DNA of 64,000 bases from Sulfitobacter sp. EhC04. GTDB lineage: Bacteria; Pseudomonadota; Alphaproteobacteria; Rhodobacterales; Rhodobacteraceae. Shown piece by piece: positions 16,254 to 25,100 of this stretch. The translations under genes were made by a program, and so were the position numbers. Below the pieces are notes generated by a model. The model saw nothing but the letters and a program-made list of their open reading frames with translations, did not search any database and was not told where the DNA came from. The stretch covers positions 16,941-80,940 of the forward strand of contig NZ_LXYI01000038.1 in NCBI RefSeq assembly GCF_001650875.1, read 5' to 3'. Position 1 is the stretch's first letter. Each line of letters opens with the position of its first letter.

Positions 16254-17546
16254 ATGGTCGATATCGCAACCCGCGTCTGGAATCACAAGTGGAAGATCGA
16301 CCCGATCGTTCGCTCCCTGATCGACATGGATTTTTACAAGCTGTTGATGTGTCAGTCCATTTTCCGCAACAAGCCGGACACGCAGGTCACCTTTTCCCTG
16401 ATCAACCGCTCAGATCATGTGCCTCTGGCCAAGCTGATCGACGAGGGTGAGCTGCGCGAGCAGTTGGACCACATCCGGTCTCTCAGCCTCAGCCGCGGGG
16501 AAAGCACCTGGCTGCGCGGCAATACCTTTTACGGCAAGCGCCAGATGTTCCGGCCCGATTTCATGGAGTGGTTCGAGGGGCTGCGCCTGCCGCCCTACCA
16601 CCTTGAGCGGCGTGGCGACCAATATGAGCTGACTTTCGAAGGCAAATGGCATGAGGTCATGCTGTGGGAAATTCCCGCGCTGGCGGTGCTGATGGAACTG
16701 CGGGGCCGCGCGGTGCTGGACACGATGGGCCGATTTGAGCTGCAGGTGCTTTATGCCCGCGCGATGACCCGCGTCTGGGAAAAGATCGCCGACCTGCGCG
16801 AGATCCCGGACCTGTCCGTGGCCGACTTTGGCACCCGCAGGCGGCACAGCTACCTGTGGCAGGACTGGTGCGTTCAGGCCATGCAGGAAGGGCTGGGAAA
16901 AGCCTTTACCGGGACCTCGAACTGCAAGATCGCGATGAGCCGGGAACTGGAGGCGATCGGGACAAATGCGCATGAATTGCCAATGGTTTACGCCGCATTG
17001 GCCGAGGATGACACGGCGCTGGCGCAGGCCCCCTACGAGGTGCTGTCAGACTGGCATGACGAACATGAGGGTAACCTTCGGATCATCCTGCCGGACACCT
17101 ATGGCAGCAAGGGTTTTCTCGACAATGCGCCGGACTGGCTTGCCGGTTGGACCGGCATCCGCGTGGACAGCGGCGATCCGGTCAAGGCCGCGCAGATTGC
17201 CATCGACTGGTGGAAATCGCGGGGCGAGGATCCGACCCAGAAGAGGGTGATCTTCAGCGACGGTCTGGATGTGGACAAGATACGGGAACTGCATGGTAAA
17301 TTCGCCGGAAAGGTCAATGTCTCCTTCGGCTGGGGCACGTTGTTGACCAATGATTTCAGGGGCTTGGTCGAGGATGATGCCCTGGCCCCGTTCTCACTGG
17401 TATGCAAGGCGGTCGCGGCGAACGGCAGGCCCACGGTGAAGCTGTCGGACAATCCGAACAAGGCGATGGGTCCTGCCGACGAGATCGAGCGTTACAAGCG
17501 GGTCTTCGGGGTTGGGGCCCAGGACCGCCAGGAGGTTGTTGTCTAG
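16254..17546 (+). CDS. pncB: Nicotinate phosphoribosyltransferase PncB
   Basis: This 430-residue enzyme makes nicotinate mononucleotide from nicotinate and PRPP, the step after PncA in NAD salvage. Family motifs are MDFYKLLMCQSIF (about 24-36), TFSLINRS, SVADFGTRRRHSY with the phosphate-binding Arg residues, FTGTSNCKIA and GIRVDSGDP near residue 300. Length agrees with the bacterial PncB family. It begins 78 bp from the divergent nuclease gene, so the two may share a promoter region. Confidence 0.94.
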   Translation: MVDIATRVWNHKWKIDPIVRSLIDMDFYKLLMCQSIFRNKPDTQVTFSLINRSDHVPLAKLIDEGELREQLDHIRSLSLSRGESTWLRGNTFYGKRQMFRPDFMEWFEGLRLPPYHLERRGDQYELTFEGKWHEVMLWEIPALAVLMELRGRAVLDTMGRFELQVLYARAMTRVWEKIADLREIPDLSVADFGTRRRHSYLWQDWCVQAMQEGLGKAFTGTSNCKIAMSRELEAIGTNAHELPMVYAALAEDDTALAQAPYEVLSDWHDEHEGNLRIILPDTYGSKGFLDNAPDWLAGWTGIRVDSGDPVKAAQIAIDWWKSRGEDPTQKRVIFSDGLDVDKIRELHGKFAGKVNVSFGWGTLLTNDFRGLVEDDALAPFSLVCKAVAANGRPTVKLSDNPNKAMGPADEIERYKRVFGVGAQDRQEVVV

Positions 17547-17643
17547 GACCTCGTGCGCGCAACACCTGCGCCTTGCTGGTGGCGGAAATCGGCGAATCAT
17601 TGGTTAATGGCTCTTTTCCAAGGGTTTCGCCGGTATGATTCCC

Positions 17644-17671
17644 GTACACGGCCCGTACACAACCTGTGCAC
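17644..17671 (+). repeat. Phased GTRCAC array (three units, 11-bp period)
   Basis: GTACAC occurs at 17644 and 17655 and GTGCAC at 17666, each separated by five bases, so the period is exactly 11 bp. It lies in the 211-bp gap between pncB and the convergent EamA gene. A longer version of the same array lies at 63863-63913. Such helical phasing suggests a protein binding one DNA face, but no binder is known to me. Confidence 0.7.
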
Positions 17672-17757
17672 CGTTTTACGGGCCGGAGGCCGGTTAACGG
17701 GGCGTGCGGCGGGATGTGTTAACAGCCCATGAAAATTTTGCGGGGGATCATCCCCAT

Positions 17758-18663
17758 TTACTTTGGCGTGGTCACGTCCCGACGTGCCGCATTCATCTGC
17801 CGTTCCCGCCAGATAATCAGCAGTCCGCCACCTGCCAGCAGCAGCGCGCCGGGGAACAGCTCTGCCCACGGCGCTTCGCCGTAGAACAGCCAGCCCAGGA
17901 CAAAGGCCAGCGGGATGCCGAAATAGCTGAACGGAGCAAGGTTGCTCTGTTCGGTCATGCGGTAGGCCGTGACCAGCACCAGCACCGCGAATCCGCCCAG
18001 CCCGCCCATTGCCACAATCCACAGCAGATCCGTGCTGTCGTGCATGGGCGTGAAGCCGCCCGTGGCCAGCGTCAGCGCCAGCGCGCCCAGGGTCGCAACG
18101 CCGGTGGAGTAGAGGTTGATCAGGGCTGTTGGCGGGCCGTCGTCCATCATGCGGGCGGTGACGGCGGTCAGCGCATAGCACAGCGCCGCGCCCAGCGGCA
18201 AAAGTGCGGCCAGAGAAAAGCTGTCGCGGCCCGGCCCCACAATCATCACCACCCCGGCAAAGCCGACCAGCACCGCAGCCCAACGGACCAGCCCGACCTT
18301 TTCGCCCAGCAGGGGCACGGCAAGGGCGGTGACAAAGACCGCGTTGGAATAGGAAATGGTGGAGGCGGTGGCAAAGGTGAGGATGCCCAGCGACAGGTAA
18401 AAGAAATACTGCGCAAAGGTCAGGATCAGCCCGCGGAGCAGGGCCAGTTTCCATTGCCGCATGCGCAGGCTGCGCCCCTTGGCGTGCCAGTCGCGGGAGG
18501 TCCACAGGACTAGAAGGGCAGGTATCAGCCCCACCAGGTTGCGGTAAGCCGAAAGTTCGGCGGCCCCGTAGGTGCCAGAGAGATATTTGATGATCAGCCC
18601 CATGCCATCGAACAGCAGAAGCGCAAACAGCGAGTAGAGAATCGCGAGGGTGGTTCTGCTCAC
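17758..18663 (-). CDS. EamA/DMT family transporter
   Basis: This 301-residue membrane protein has about ten transmembrane helices arranged as two EamA repeats (first LAILYSLFALLLFDGMGLIIKYL; second from about VGPGRDSFSLAALLPLGAALCYAL). DMT transporters export or import small metabolites; the substrate cannot be read. The start is a GTG at 18663 with AGGAG about ten bases upstream. A longer open frame runs on to 19242 but would lie antisense to the cobalamin riboswitch and is not part of the family, so it is rejected. Confidence 0.88.
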   Translation of the reverse strand: MSRTTLAILYSLFALLLFDGMGLIIKYLSGTYGAAELSAYRNLVGLIPALLVLWTSRDWHAKGRSLRMRQWKLALLRGLILTFAQYFFYLSLGILTFATASTISYSNAVFVTALAVPLLGEKVGLVRWAAVLVGFAGVVMIVGPGRDSFSLAALLPLGAALCYALTAVTARMMDDGPPTALINLYSTGVATLGALALTLATGGFTPMHDSTDLLWIVAMGGLGGFAVLVLVTAYRMTEQSNLAPFSYFGIPLAFVLGWLFYGEAPWAELFPGALLLAGGGLLIIWRERQMNAARRDVTTPK

Positions 18664-18887
18664 GCGGGGAAGGCTCCTGTCGGGCGGGGAGGGGTGTCTG
18701 TCTGTTATGGGCCGGGCGGCAGAGCAGGACCAGAGGGAATTTGACTGTCCAGGATCGGGCGGCGGTGGGCCAACACCCGAAGCGCCGACCGTTTGATTGA
18801 AAGCCTGATACCGATATTTCCGATCTGCGCGCGACTCTGTGGCAGGCATGCGCATATGGCGCACGAGTTGTCGTGAATGAGTCTTGC

Positions 18888-18916
18888 CTTGGCCTGGGCG
18901 AAGTGCAACATTAGGC
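18888..18916 (+). promoter_or_regulatory. Possible sigma-70 promoter of the cobalamin operon
   Basis: TTGCCT, a 17-bp spacer and AACATT precede the riboswitch aptamer. The -10 match is poor. The position just upstream of the aptamer is the main support. Confidence 0.25.
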
Positions 18917-19109
18917 CTGCTTGGTGTTCCCGCAAGCGCCCCTTGGGGCGTGGAACCGAACAGGGAATTCCGTAAGGGCCGCATGGCCTGAAGCGGAAGC
19001 CGCCCCCGCGACTGTAAGCGGAGAGTCTGCGCCCAACATGCCACTCGACCAACCGGTCGGGGAAGGCGGGCAAAGACATCGACCCGTGAGCCAGGAGACC
19101 TGCCAGGCA
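18913..19109 (+). promoter_or_regulatory. Cobalamin (B12) riboswitch
   Basis: This leader has the class hallmarks in order: GCCTGCTTGGTG at the 5' end, CAGGGAATTCCGT, the core CCGCGACTGTAAGCGG, GCCACT, and the 3' B12 box GAGCCAGGAGACCTGCC (about 19088-19104), closing with GCCAGGC that can pair with the 5' GCCTGC. It lies about 45 bp before cbtB and heads the cobalt uptake and corrin synthesis operon. Adenosylcobalamin binding would lower expression of the operon. Confidence 0.93.
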
Positions 19110-19156
19110 TGAGAAACTTGAAACAGGTCGTCGGGTGTGACGGCAAGGAGATGACA

Positions 19157-19324
19157 ATGACTACAATGACTGCCAAGTCGCTGACCGCCAGCCGCTTTGT
19201 TCCCGCGATATTTGCCGCCGTGCTGGGCATTGCCCTGATCACGCTGACCGGGCACGTTCAGGCCGCCGCGCTGCATGATGCCGCGCATGATGTGCGCCAT
19301 GCGACAGGTTTCCCCTGCCACTGA
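19157..19324 (+). CDS. cbtB: CbtB, small cobalt transporter subunit
   Basis: This protein of about 55 residues has one transmembrane helix (FVPAIFAAVLGIALITLTGHVQ spans it) and ends in the CbtB hallmark HDVRHATGFPCH, whose histidines and cysteine could bind cobalt. It is the first gene after the cobalamin riboswitch and precedes cbtA, the standard cbtBA arrangement of proposed B12-regulated cobalt importers. AAGGAG at 19145-19150 gives proper spacing for the ATG at 19157; 19151 and 19166 are alternatives. Confidence 0.87.
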   Translation: MTTMTAKSLTASRFVPAIFAAVLGIALITLTGHVQAAALHDAAHDVRHATGFPCH

Positions 19325-19516
19325 CCTGTACGGGCCCTCGGGATCAGGTCTGAGCCGCGTCAAAGCAAGCGGCGACCCGGTTTCTTTGGTGAACAGCGCA
19401 GCGCATTCCGGTCCGAGACCTTTATCAGCTTGAGGCGCTGCCGATTTTCGGCGGCGTGTTTGTGTTGATAGGGTATCGGCACCGCCGCGTTGCCATGAAA
19501 ACAAGAGGATTTTGTC

Positions 19517-20209
19517 ATGACGTCACGGTTTTTGGTTTCTGCCCTTTTTGCCGGGGCATTGGCGGGGGTGATCATCGGCCTGCTGCAATTGGTATTTGTG
19601 CAACCTGTTCTGCTGCATGCGGAGCTTTATGAAAGCGGGGAACTGGTGCATTTCGGCGCAGAGGCCGTCAGCGCCCATCCCGTCCTGCCCGGATTCGACC
19701 TGATGCGCGACGGTTTGAGCGTGATTTTCACCATGCTGACCTATACCGGCTATGCGCTGATCATGGTTGCCGCCATGAGCTTTGGCGAAGATCGCGGTGC
19801 GCGGATTGACGGGCGCTGGGGCATCCTGTGGGGTGTGGCCGGTTTTGTGGCCTTTCATCTGGCCCCCGGATTCACCCTTGCGCCGGAAGTGCCCGGTGTT
19901 GCTGCCGCCGATGTGGCCCTGCGGCAGGTCTGGTGGTTCGCGACCGTGATCGCGGCCTGTGTGGCGCTCTGGTTGCTGGCATTTGGCCACAACTGGGCGG
20001 CCTGGGGCGCGGCGGCGCTTTTGCTGGCTGCACCGCATCTGATCGGCGCACCGGAGCCCGAGAGCTTTACCGGCCCCGTCCCGACCGAGATCGGCGCGCT
20101 TTTCGCGGCCCGTGCGCTGGGCGTCGGGCTGGTTGCCTGGGTGCTGCTGGGGTCCTTTGCGGGCTATTTCTGGCAACGCGAAGGGGAGCACGCCGCGCAG
20201 GCGGTGTGA
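19517..20209 (+). CDS. cbtA: CbtA, cobalt transporter membrane subunit
   Basis: This 230-residue membrane protein has about five transmembrane helices and belongs to the CbtA family of predicted cobalt importers. The opening helix (FLVSALFAGALAGVIIGLLQ), the YTGYALIMVAAMSFGEDRGARI loop and the paired FHLAPGF histidine motif are characteristic. It is separated from cbtB by 192 bp in which no gene is seen, and is followed at 7 bp by the His-rich protein gene. Transport of cobalt is a family-level prediction based on riboswitch control. Confidence 0.87.
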   Translation: MTSRFLVSALFAGALAGVIIGLLQLVFVQPVLLHAELYESGELVHFGAEAVSAHPVLPGFDLMRDGLSVIFTMLTYTGYALIMVAAMSFGEDRGARIDGRWGILWGVAGFVAFHLAPGFTLAPEVPGVAAADVALRQVWWFATVIAACVALWLLAFGHNWAAWGAAALLLAAPHLIGAPEPESFTGPVPTEIGALFAARALGVGLVAWVLLGSFAGYFWQREGEHAAQAV

Positions 20210-20216
20210 GGCTGTG

Positions 20217-20714
20217 ATGAGCAGAACGCTTGCGCTTTTCGTCATTGGCCTGATCTTCGGCGGCGGCCTCGGCTTTGCCTTTGCGGCGGGCAACGGGATC
20301 ACCTTTGACGGGCATGATCACGGGGATGCGGCCCAACATGGCGGTATGGATCACGGCGGGACGGATCATGCGATGATGCACGACACGCCCATTGACGTGT
20401 CGGCGGATGCCGCGCCCGATGTGCAGATCATGGTCAGCCCGGACCCGATGGCGGGCTATAACCTGCATGTCATGGTTGAGAACTTCGCGTTTTCGCCGCA
20501 GAACGCCAGCCTGCCCCATCAGCCGGGGCAGGGCCACGCCCATGTCTATGCAAACGGGGTCAAGCTGGCCCGGATCTATGGCCCCTGGATGCATCTGGAC
20601 GGGTTGCCCAAGGGCGAGGTCGAGATCGAAGTGACCCTGAACAGCAACGATCACCACCCGCTGGAAGTGGATGGCGCGCCGGTAACAGCCAGGGCCGTGG
20701 TGGAGGTGGAATGA
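20217..20714 (+). CDS. His-rich exported protein of the cobalt/cobalamin operon
   Basis: This 165-residue protein has an N-terminal signal or anchor helix (residues 1-24), then a His/Asp/Met-rich stretch (about 30-60, repeated HDHGD, HGGMDHGG, DHAMMHD) and a beta-rich domain with GHAHVYANGVKLARIYGPWMHL and LNSNDHHPLEVDG. The conserved GHAH..YGPW core is seen in periplasmic proteins of unclear function, and the His-rich part looks made for metal binding. Between cbtA and DUF1636-cobW it probably buffers or delivers cobalt in the periplasm. The stop overlaps the next start (ATGA). Function is inference. Confidence 0.75.
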   Translation: MSRTLALFVIGLIFGGGLGFAFAAGNGITFDGHDHGDAAQHGGMDHGGTDHAMMHDTPIDVSADAAPDVQIMVSPDPMAGYNLHVMVENFAFSPQNASLPHQPGQGHAHVYANGVKLARIYGPWMHLDGLPKGEVEIEVTLNSNDHHPLEVDGAPVTARAVVEVE

Positions 20715-21085
20715 CTGCAACGCTTTATGTCTGCACCACCTGCCGCGCAGGCGAGGTGCTGGAAGAGGATGCAACCCGCCCTGGTGCGTTGCTGCACAGC
20801 GCATTGGTCGGGGCGGACGCGCCCGACGGGGTCGAGATCGTCGGGGTGGCCTGTCTGTCGGCCTGTTCGCAGGGGTCTGCGGTGGCGCTGTCGGAGCCGG
20901 GCAAATGGACCTATGTCTATGGCCGTCTGACCCCGGCGGATGCCCCCGATATCCTGGCCGGTGCCGCCGCCTATGCCGCAAGTGCCGACGGGCTGGTGCC
21001 CTGGCGCGAGCGCCCCGTGATTTTCCGCAAGCAAAGCCTTGCCCGAGTTCCCCCCCTTACCCTGCCTTTGGAGGCCGCCGAATGA
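20711..21085 (+). CDS. DUF1636 protein, four-cysteine thioredoxin-like (copy 1)
   Basis: This 124-residue cytoplasmic protein has the DUF1636 pattern C8-x2-C11 in VCTTCRAGE and C48-x3-C52 in ACLSACSQG. The spacing and the beta-rich C-terminal WTYVYGRLTPAD segment resemble thioredoxin-like [2Fe-2S] ferredoxins. It is translationally coupled at both ends (ATGA overlaps) between the His-rich protein and cobW. A role in electron supply or metal handling for corrin synthesis is inferred from context. A second copy lies at 33695 in the same operon. Confidence 0.8.
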   Translation: MTATLYVCTTCRAGEVLEEDATRPGALLHSALVGADAPDGVEIVGVACLSACSQGSAVALSEPGKWTYVYGRLTPADAPDILAGAAAYAASADGLVPWRERPVIFRKQSLARVPPLTLPLEAAE

Positions 21086-22116
21086 ATGACCTGAGCAAAA
21101 TCCCCGTGACCGTGATCACCGGGTTTCTGGGGGCTGGCAAAACGACGCTGATCCGCCATCTGATGACCAATGCCGGAGGGCGGCGGCTGGCCGTGCTGGT
21201 GAATGAGTTCGGGACCGTCGGGGTGGATGGCGATATCCTGAAATCCTGCGCGATCCCCGATTGCCCCGAGGAGAACATCGTGGAACTGGCGAACGGCTGC
21301 ATCTGCTGCACGGTGGCGGATGATTTCATTCCCACCATCGAGGCGCTGATGGCGCTGCCCACGCGGCCCGATCACATCCTGATCGAGACCTCCGGTCTGG
21401 CTCTGCCCAAGCCGCTGCTCAAGGCCTTCGATTGGCCCGCGATCCGGTCGAAAATCACGGTAGACGGTGTGATTGCCCTTGCCGATGCCGAAGCCGTGGC
21501 GGCAGGGCGTTTCGCCCCCGACGAGGCGGCGGTGGATGCGCAGCGTTTGGCCGATGACAGCCTGGATCACGAGACACCGCTGTCCGAGGTCTTTGAAGAC
21601 CAGATCTCCTGCGCGGATATCATCCTGATGTCCAAGGCCGATCTGGCCGGTGAGGAAGGCCTTGCGAAGGCGCGCAAGATCATCGAGGCCGAAAGCCCCC
21701 GTCCGATCCGCATCCTGCCGATGACCGAAGGGGTGATCGACCCCAAGGTGGTGCTGGGCCTGAACGCGGCCGCCGAGGACGATCTGGCCGCGCGCCCGTC
21801 GCATCATGACGGGGCGGACGACCACGAGCATGATGATTTCGAGACCATCGTGGTGCCGATGCCCGAGGTCGAGGATGTGAACGCGCTGGTTGCGGCCATC
21901 GAAAAGCTGGCAACAGAGCAGCACATCCTGCGGGTCAAGGGCTATGTCGCGGTGGCGGGCAAGCCGATGCGCCTGCTGGTGCAGGCGGTCGGCGCGCGGG
22001 TGCGGCACCAGTTCGACCGGCCCTGGGGCGCGGATGCGCGGCAGGGGCATCTGGTGGTGATCGCGGAACACGACCACATCGACACCGCCGCCATCCGGGG
22101 CGTTCTGGGGGCCTGA
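21082..22116 (+). CDS. cobW: CobW-type metallochaperone GTPase
   Basis: This 344-residue G3E GTPase is the cobalamin-operon CobW, thought to deliver cobalt to the cobaltochelatase. It has the P-loop GFLGAGKTT (14-22), the metal motif C73-I-C75-C76 in NGCICCTV, a guanine-recognition MSKADL, and a His/Asp-rich loop (HHDGADDHEHDD) before the C-terminal CobW_C domain. The start overlaps the DUF1636 stop (ATGA) and cobN follows after 4 bp. The gene order cobW-cobN supports direct metal transfer to CobN. Confidence 0.93.
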   Translation: MNDLSKIPVTVITGFLGAGKTTLIRHLMTNAGGRRLAVLVNEFGTVGVDGDILKSCAIPDCPEENIVELANGCICCTVADDFIPTIEALMALPTRPDHILIETSGLALPKPLLKAFDWPAIRSKITVDGVIALADAEAVAAGRFAPDEAAVDAQRLADDSLDHETPLSEVFEDQISCADIILMSKADLAGEEGLAKARKIIEAESPRPIRILPMTEGVIDPKVVLGLNAAAEDDLAARPSHHDGADDHEHDDFETIVVPMPEVEDVNALVAAIEKLATEQHILRVKGYVAVAGKPMRLLVQAVGARVRHQFDRPWGADARQGHLVVIAEHDHIDTAAIRGVLGA

Positions 22117-22120
22117 TACC

Positions 22121-25100
22121 ATGCACGTCGTCTTTCGCGAAAGCCACGGGCTGGAGGACAGCGAAACCCCGTTTGATCCGGGCCAGACGCCTGCGGATCT
22201 GGTGGTGCTTTCGTTCTCCGACAGTGACCTGGGCGCTTTTGCGGCGGGCTGGCACCGGGGTGGCGGGCCTGAGGGCAAGCTGCCGACTCTGCGGCTGTGC
22301 AACCTTGTGGCGCTGCGGCATCCGGCGTCGGTGGACAATTACGTCGAACAGACGCTGAGCGGGGCCAAGGGCATCCTGATCCGCTTGATCGGCGGCGAGA
22401 ATTATTGGCCCTACGGCATCATGCAGGTGCAGGATTTCGCACGGCGCAACAACATCGCGCTGGCGGTGCTGCCCGCAGACGGGCGCGAGGACCCGGCGCT
22501 GGACGCACATTCGACATTGCCGGTGTCGACCCTGCGGCGGCTGTCGCACCTGTGCGACGCGGGCGGTGCGGTGGCGGCCCAGGCGGCATTGGCGCAACTG
22601 GCGCTGGCCGCCGGGTTCTACGCAGGCCCGGTGCCGGGCAGCAAGACGGTGCCGGATTGCGGAATCTATGACCCGGAACAGGGCGTCATTCCCTTTGCCG
22701 ATGTGACCGGCGACGTGGTCGCGGTCACCTTTTACCGCAGCTATCTGACTGCCGCCGATACTGCGCCGGTTGACGCGCTGATCACGGCCTTGCGTGATCG
22801 GGGCTTCACGGCTGTGGGCCTCTTTGTGCCATCGCTGAAGTCCGAGGCGGGCCGTGACTTTCTGTATCAGACGCTAGCGCGGCTCAACCCATGTGCGATC
22901 GTGAACGCCACCGCCTTTTCCGGGCGGGGCGAGGATGGCACAACGCCGCTGGATGGCTCCGGTTGCCCGGTGTTTCAGGTTGCACTGTCAACGGCGCGTC
23001 AAAAGGAGTGGGCCGAGGCCGAGCGCGGCCTGTCGCCCGCAGACCTTGCGATGCATGTGGTGCTGCCAGAGGTGGACGGGCGTCTCTTTGCCGGGGTTGT
23101 CAGCTTCAAGGCACCGGAAAAGAAAGACCCGCACCTGCAATTCTCGCGCTTTGCCCACCGGGCAGATGCCGAAAGGATCAATGCGGTGGTGGACCGGGTG
23201 GCGGGCTGGCACCGGCTGGCGCGGACCCCGGCACAGGACCGCAAGCTGGCGCTGGTGTTGTCCACCTATCCGGGCCGCCAAGATCAGATTGCCCATGCGG
23301 TCGGGCTGGATGCGCTGGCCTCGACCGAGGATATGCTGCTGACGCTGGCCAATGCGGGCTATGGCGTGGAACCGGCAATCGGATTTGGCAAGTCTTTGAC
23401 TCAATGTACGATTTCCTGGCCCGTCAAAGGTGACATGTCATATTTGACATGTCTTCCTGACACCCTGTTGAAGGACCTGAACACCGCATGGGGGCCGGTG
23501 GAGGATGATCCGCTCTACCATGACGGGGCATTTCATTTCCCGGCGCAACGCTGCGGCAACGCGCTGGTCGCGCTGCAACCCGAACGGGGCAGCATCGCGG
23601 CCCGCGATACCGATTATCACGATCTGGCCCGCATCCCGCGCCATTCCTATGTGGCCTTCTACCTGTGGCTGCGTGCCCAGGGCATGGATGCGCTGGTGCA
23701 TATCGGTGCCCATGGCACGCTGGAATGGCTGCCGGGCAAGGCGGTGGCGCTTTCGGGCGACTGCTGGCCCGAGGTGCTGACCGGACCGATGCCGGTGATC
23801 TACCCGTTCATTGTCAATGACCCCGGCGAGGCGGCGCAGGCCAAGCGGCGTATCGGGGCCGTGACGCTGGGCCATTTGCCGCCGCCGATGAAGGACAGTG
23901 AAACGCCACAGGCGCTGGTTCAACTGGAACGTCTGCTGGATGAATATTCCACCGCCGACGGGCTGGACCCGGCCCGGCGCGACCGCCTGATCGACACCAT
24001 AAGGTCAGAGGCGCGGGCCGCCGGGGTGGAGGATGATCTGGGCCTGGACGATGCCACCAGCGCGGCCGAGGCGATCACACGGATTGACCGCTTCGTCTGT
24101 GACATCAAGGAAAGCCAATACGGCGACGGGTTGCACATCTTTGGCAGTGGTGAGGGCGAAAACGCGGGGTTGCTGACCGCGCTGGATGGGCGGCGCGTCG
24201 AGGCCGGCCCGTCCGGCTCACCCTATCGGGGCCGCTCCGACGTGCTGCCCACCGGGCGCAACCTTTACGCCGTGGACCCGCGCAGCGTGCCGACCCGTGC
24301 AGCCCATGCTCAGGGCGTGAAGCTGGCCGAAGAGTTGATCCGCCGTCATCTGCAGGATCAGGGCGATTATCCGCGCGGTCTGGTGGTGGACCTATGGGGG
24401 TCGGCAACCATGCGCACCGCCGGTGAGGAAGTCGCGATGGCGATGCATCTGGCCGGGCTGTCCCCAACCTGGGACGAAGGGTCTGAGCGGGTGTCGGGTT
24501 TCGAGGTGCTGCCGCTGACCCTGCTGGACCGCCCCCGCATTGACGTGACCCTGCGCGTGTCGGGCCTGTTCCGGGATGTGTTTCCGGGCCTGTCGCAACT
24601 GTTCGAGGCGGGTGCCGCTGCCCTGGCCGAGCGCGAAGAAGCGCCTGACATGAACCCTTACCTGACCCGCACGCCCCGTGTCTTTGGCCCGAAACCGGGG
24701 CTTTATGGCATGAACATGGAAGCCGCGATGCTGGATTATTCCGACGCAGGGCGCGCGGCGGCGGGGGAGGCCTGGATGAAGGCCTCTGAATGGGCAATCG
24801 ACGCCAAGGGTGTGTCGCACCAGGATCGGGGCGCGTTGGAGGCGCGGTTGCAGGGCGCAGACGGTTTCGCCCATGTGCAGGACCTGACGGAAAGCGACGT
24901 GCTTCTGGCGTCGGATTATGCCAGCCACGAGGGCGGGTTTGCCGCCGCGATGGCACATCTGGGGGCGGCCAAGCCCGCCATGTACCATGTGGACAGCACT
25001 GTCGTCGGTACCCCGCGTGCCCGCACCATGGCCGAGGAAATTGCCCGCGTGGTGCGTGCCCGTGCCGCAAACCCGGACTGGGCCAGCGGCATGATGCGCC

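Noticed and set aside
18664..19242. Long N-terminal extension of the EamA transporter
   Set aside because: The open frame continues, but the extension is antisense to the cobalamin riboswitch and cbtB, has no transporter features, and a GTG with a good Shine-Dalgarno starts the conserved protein at 18663.
23390..23460. Insertion sequence or intein within cobN
   Set aside because: The reading frame and the CobN sequence continue on both sides with normal spacing, and there is no extra protein domain. Only local base composition differs.
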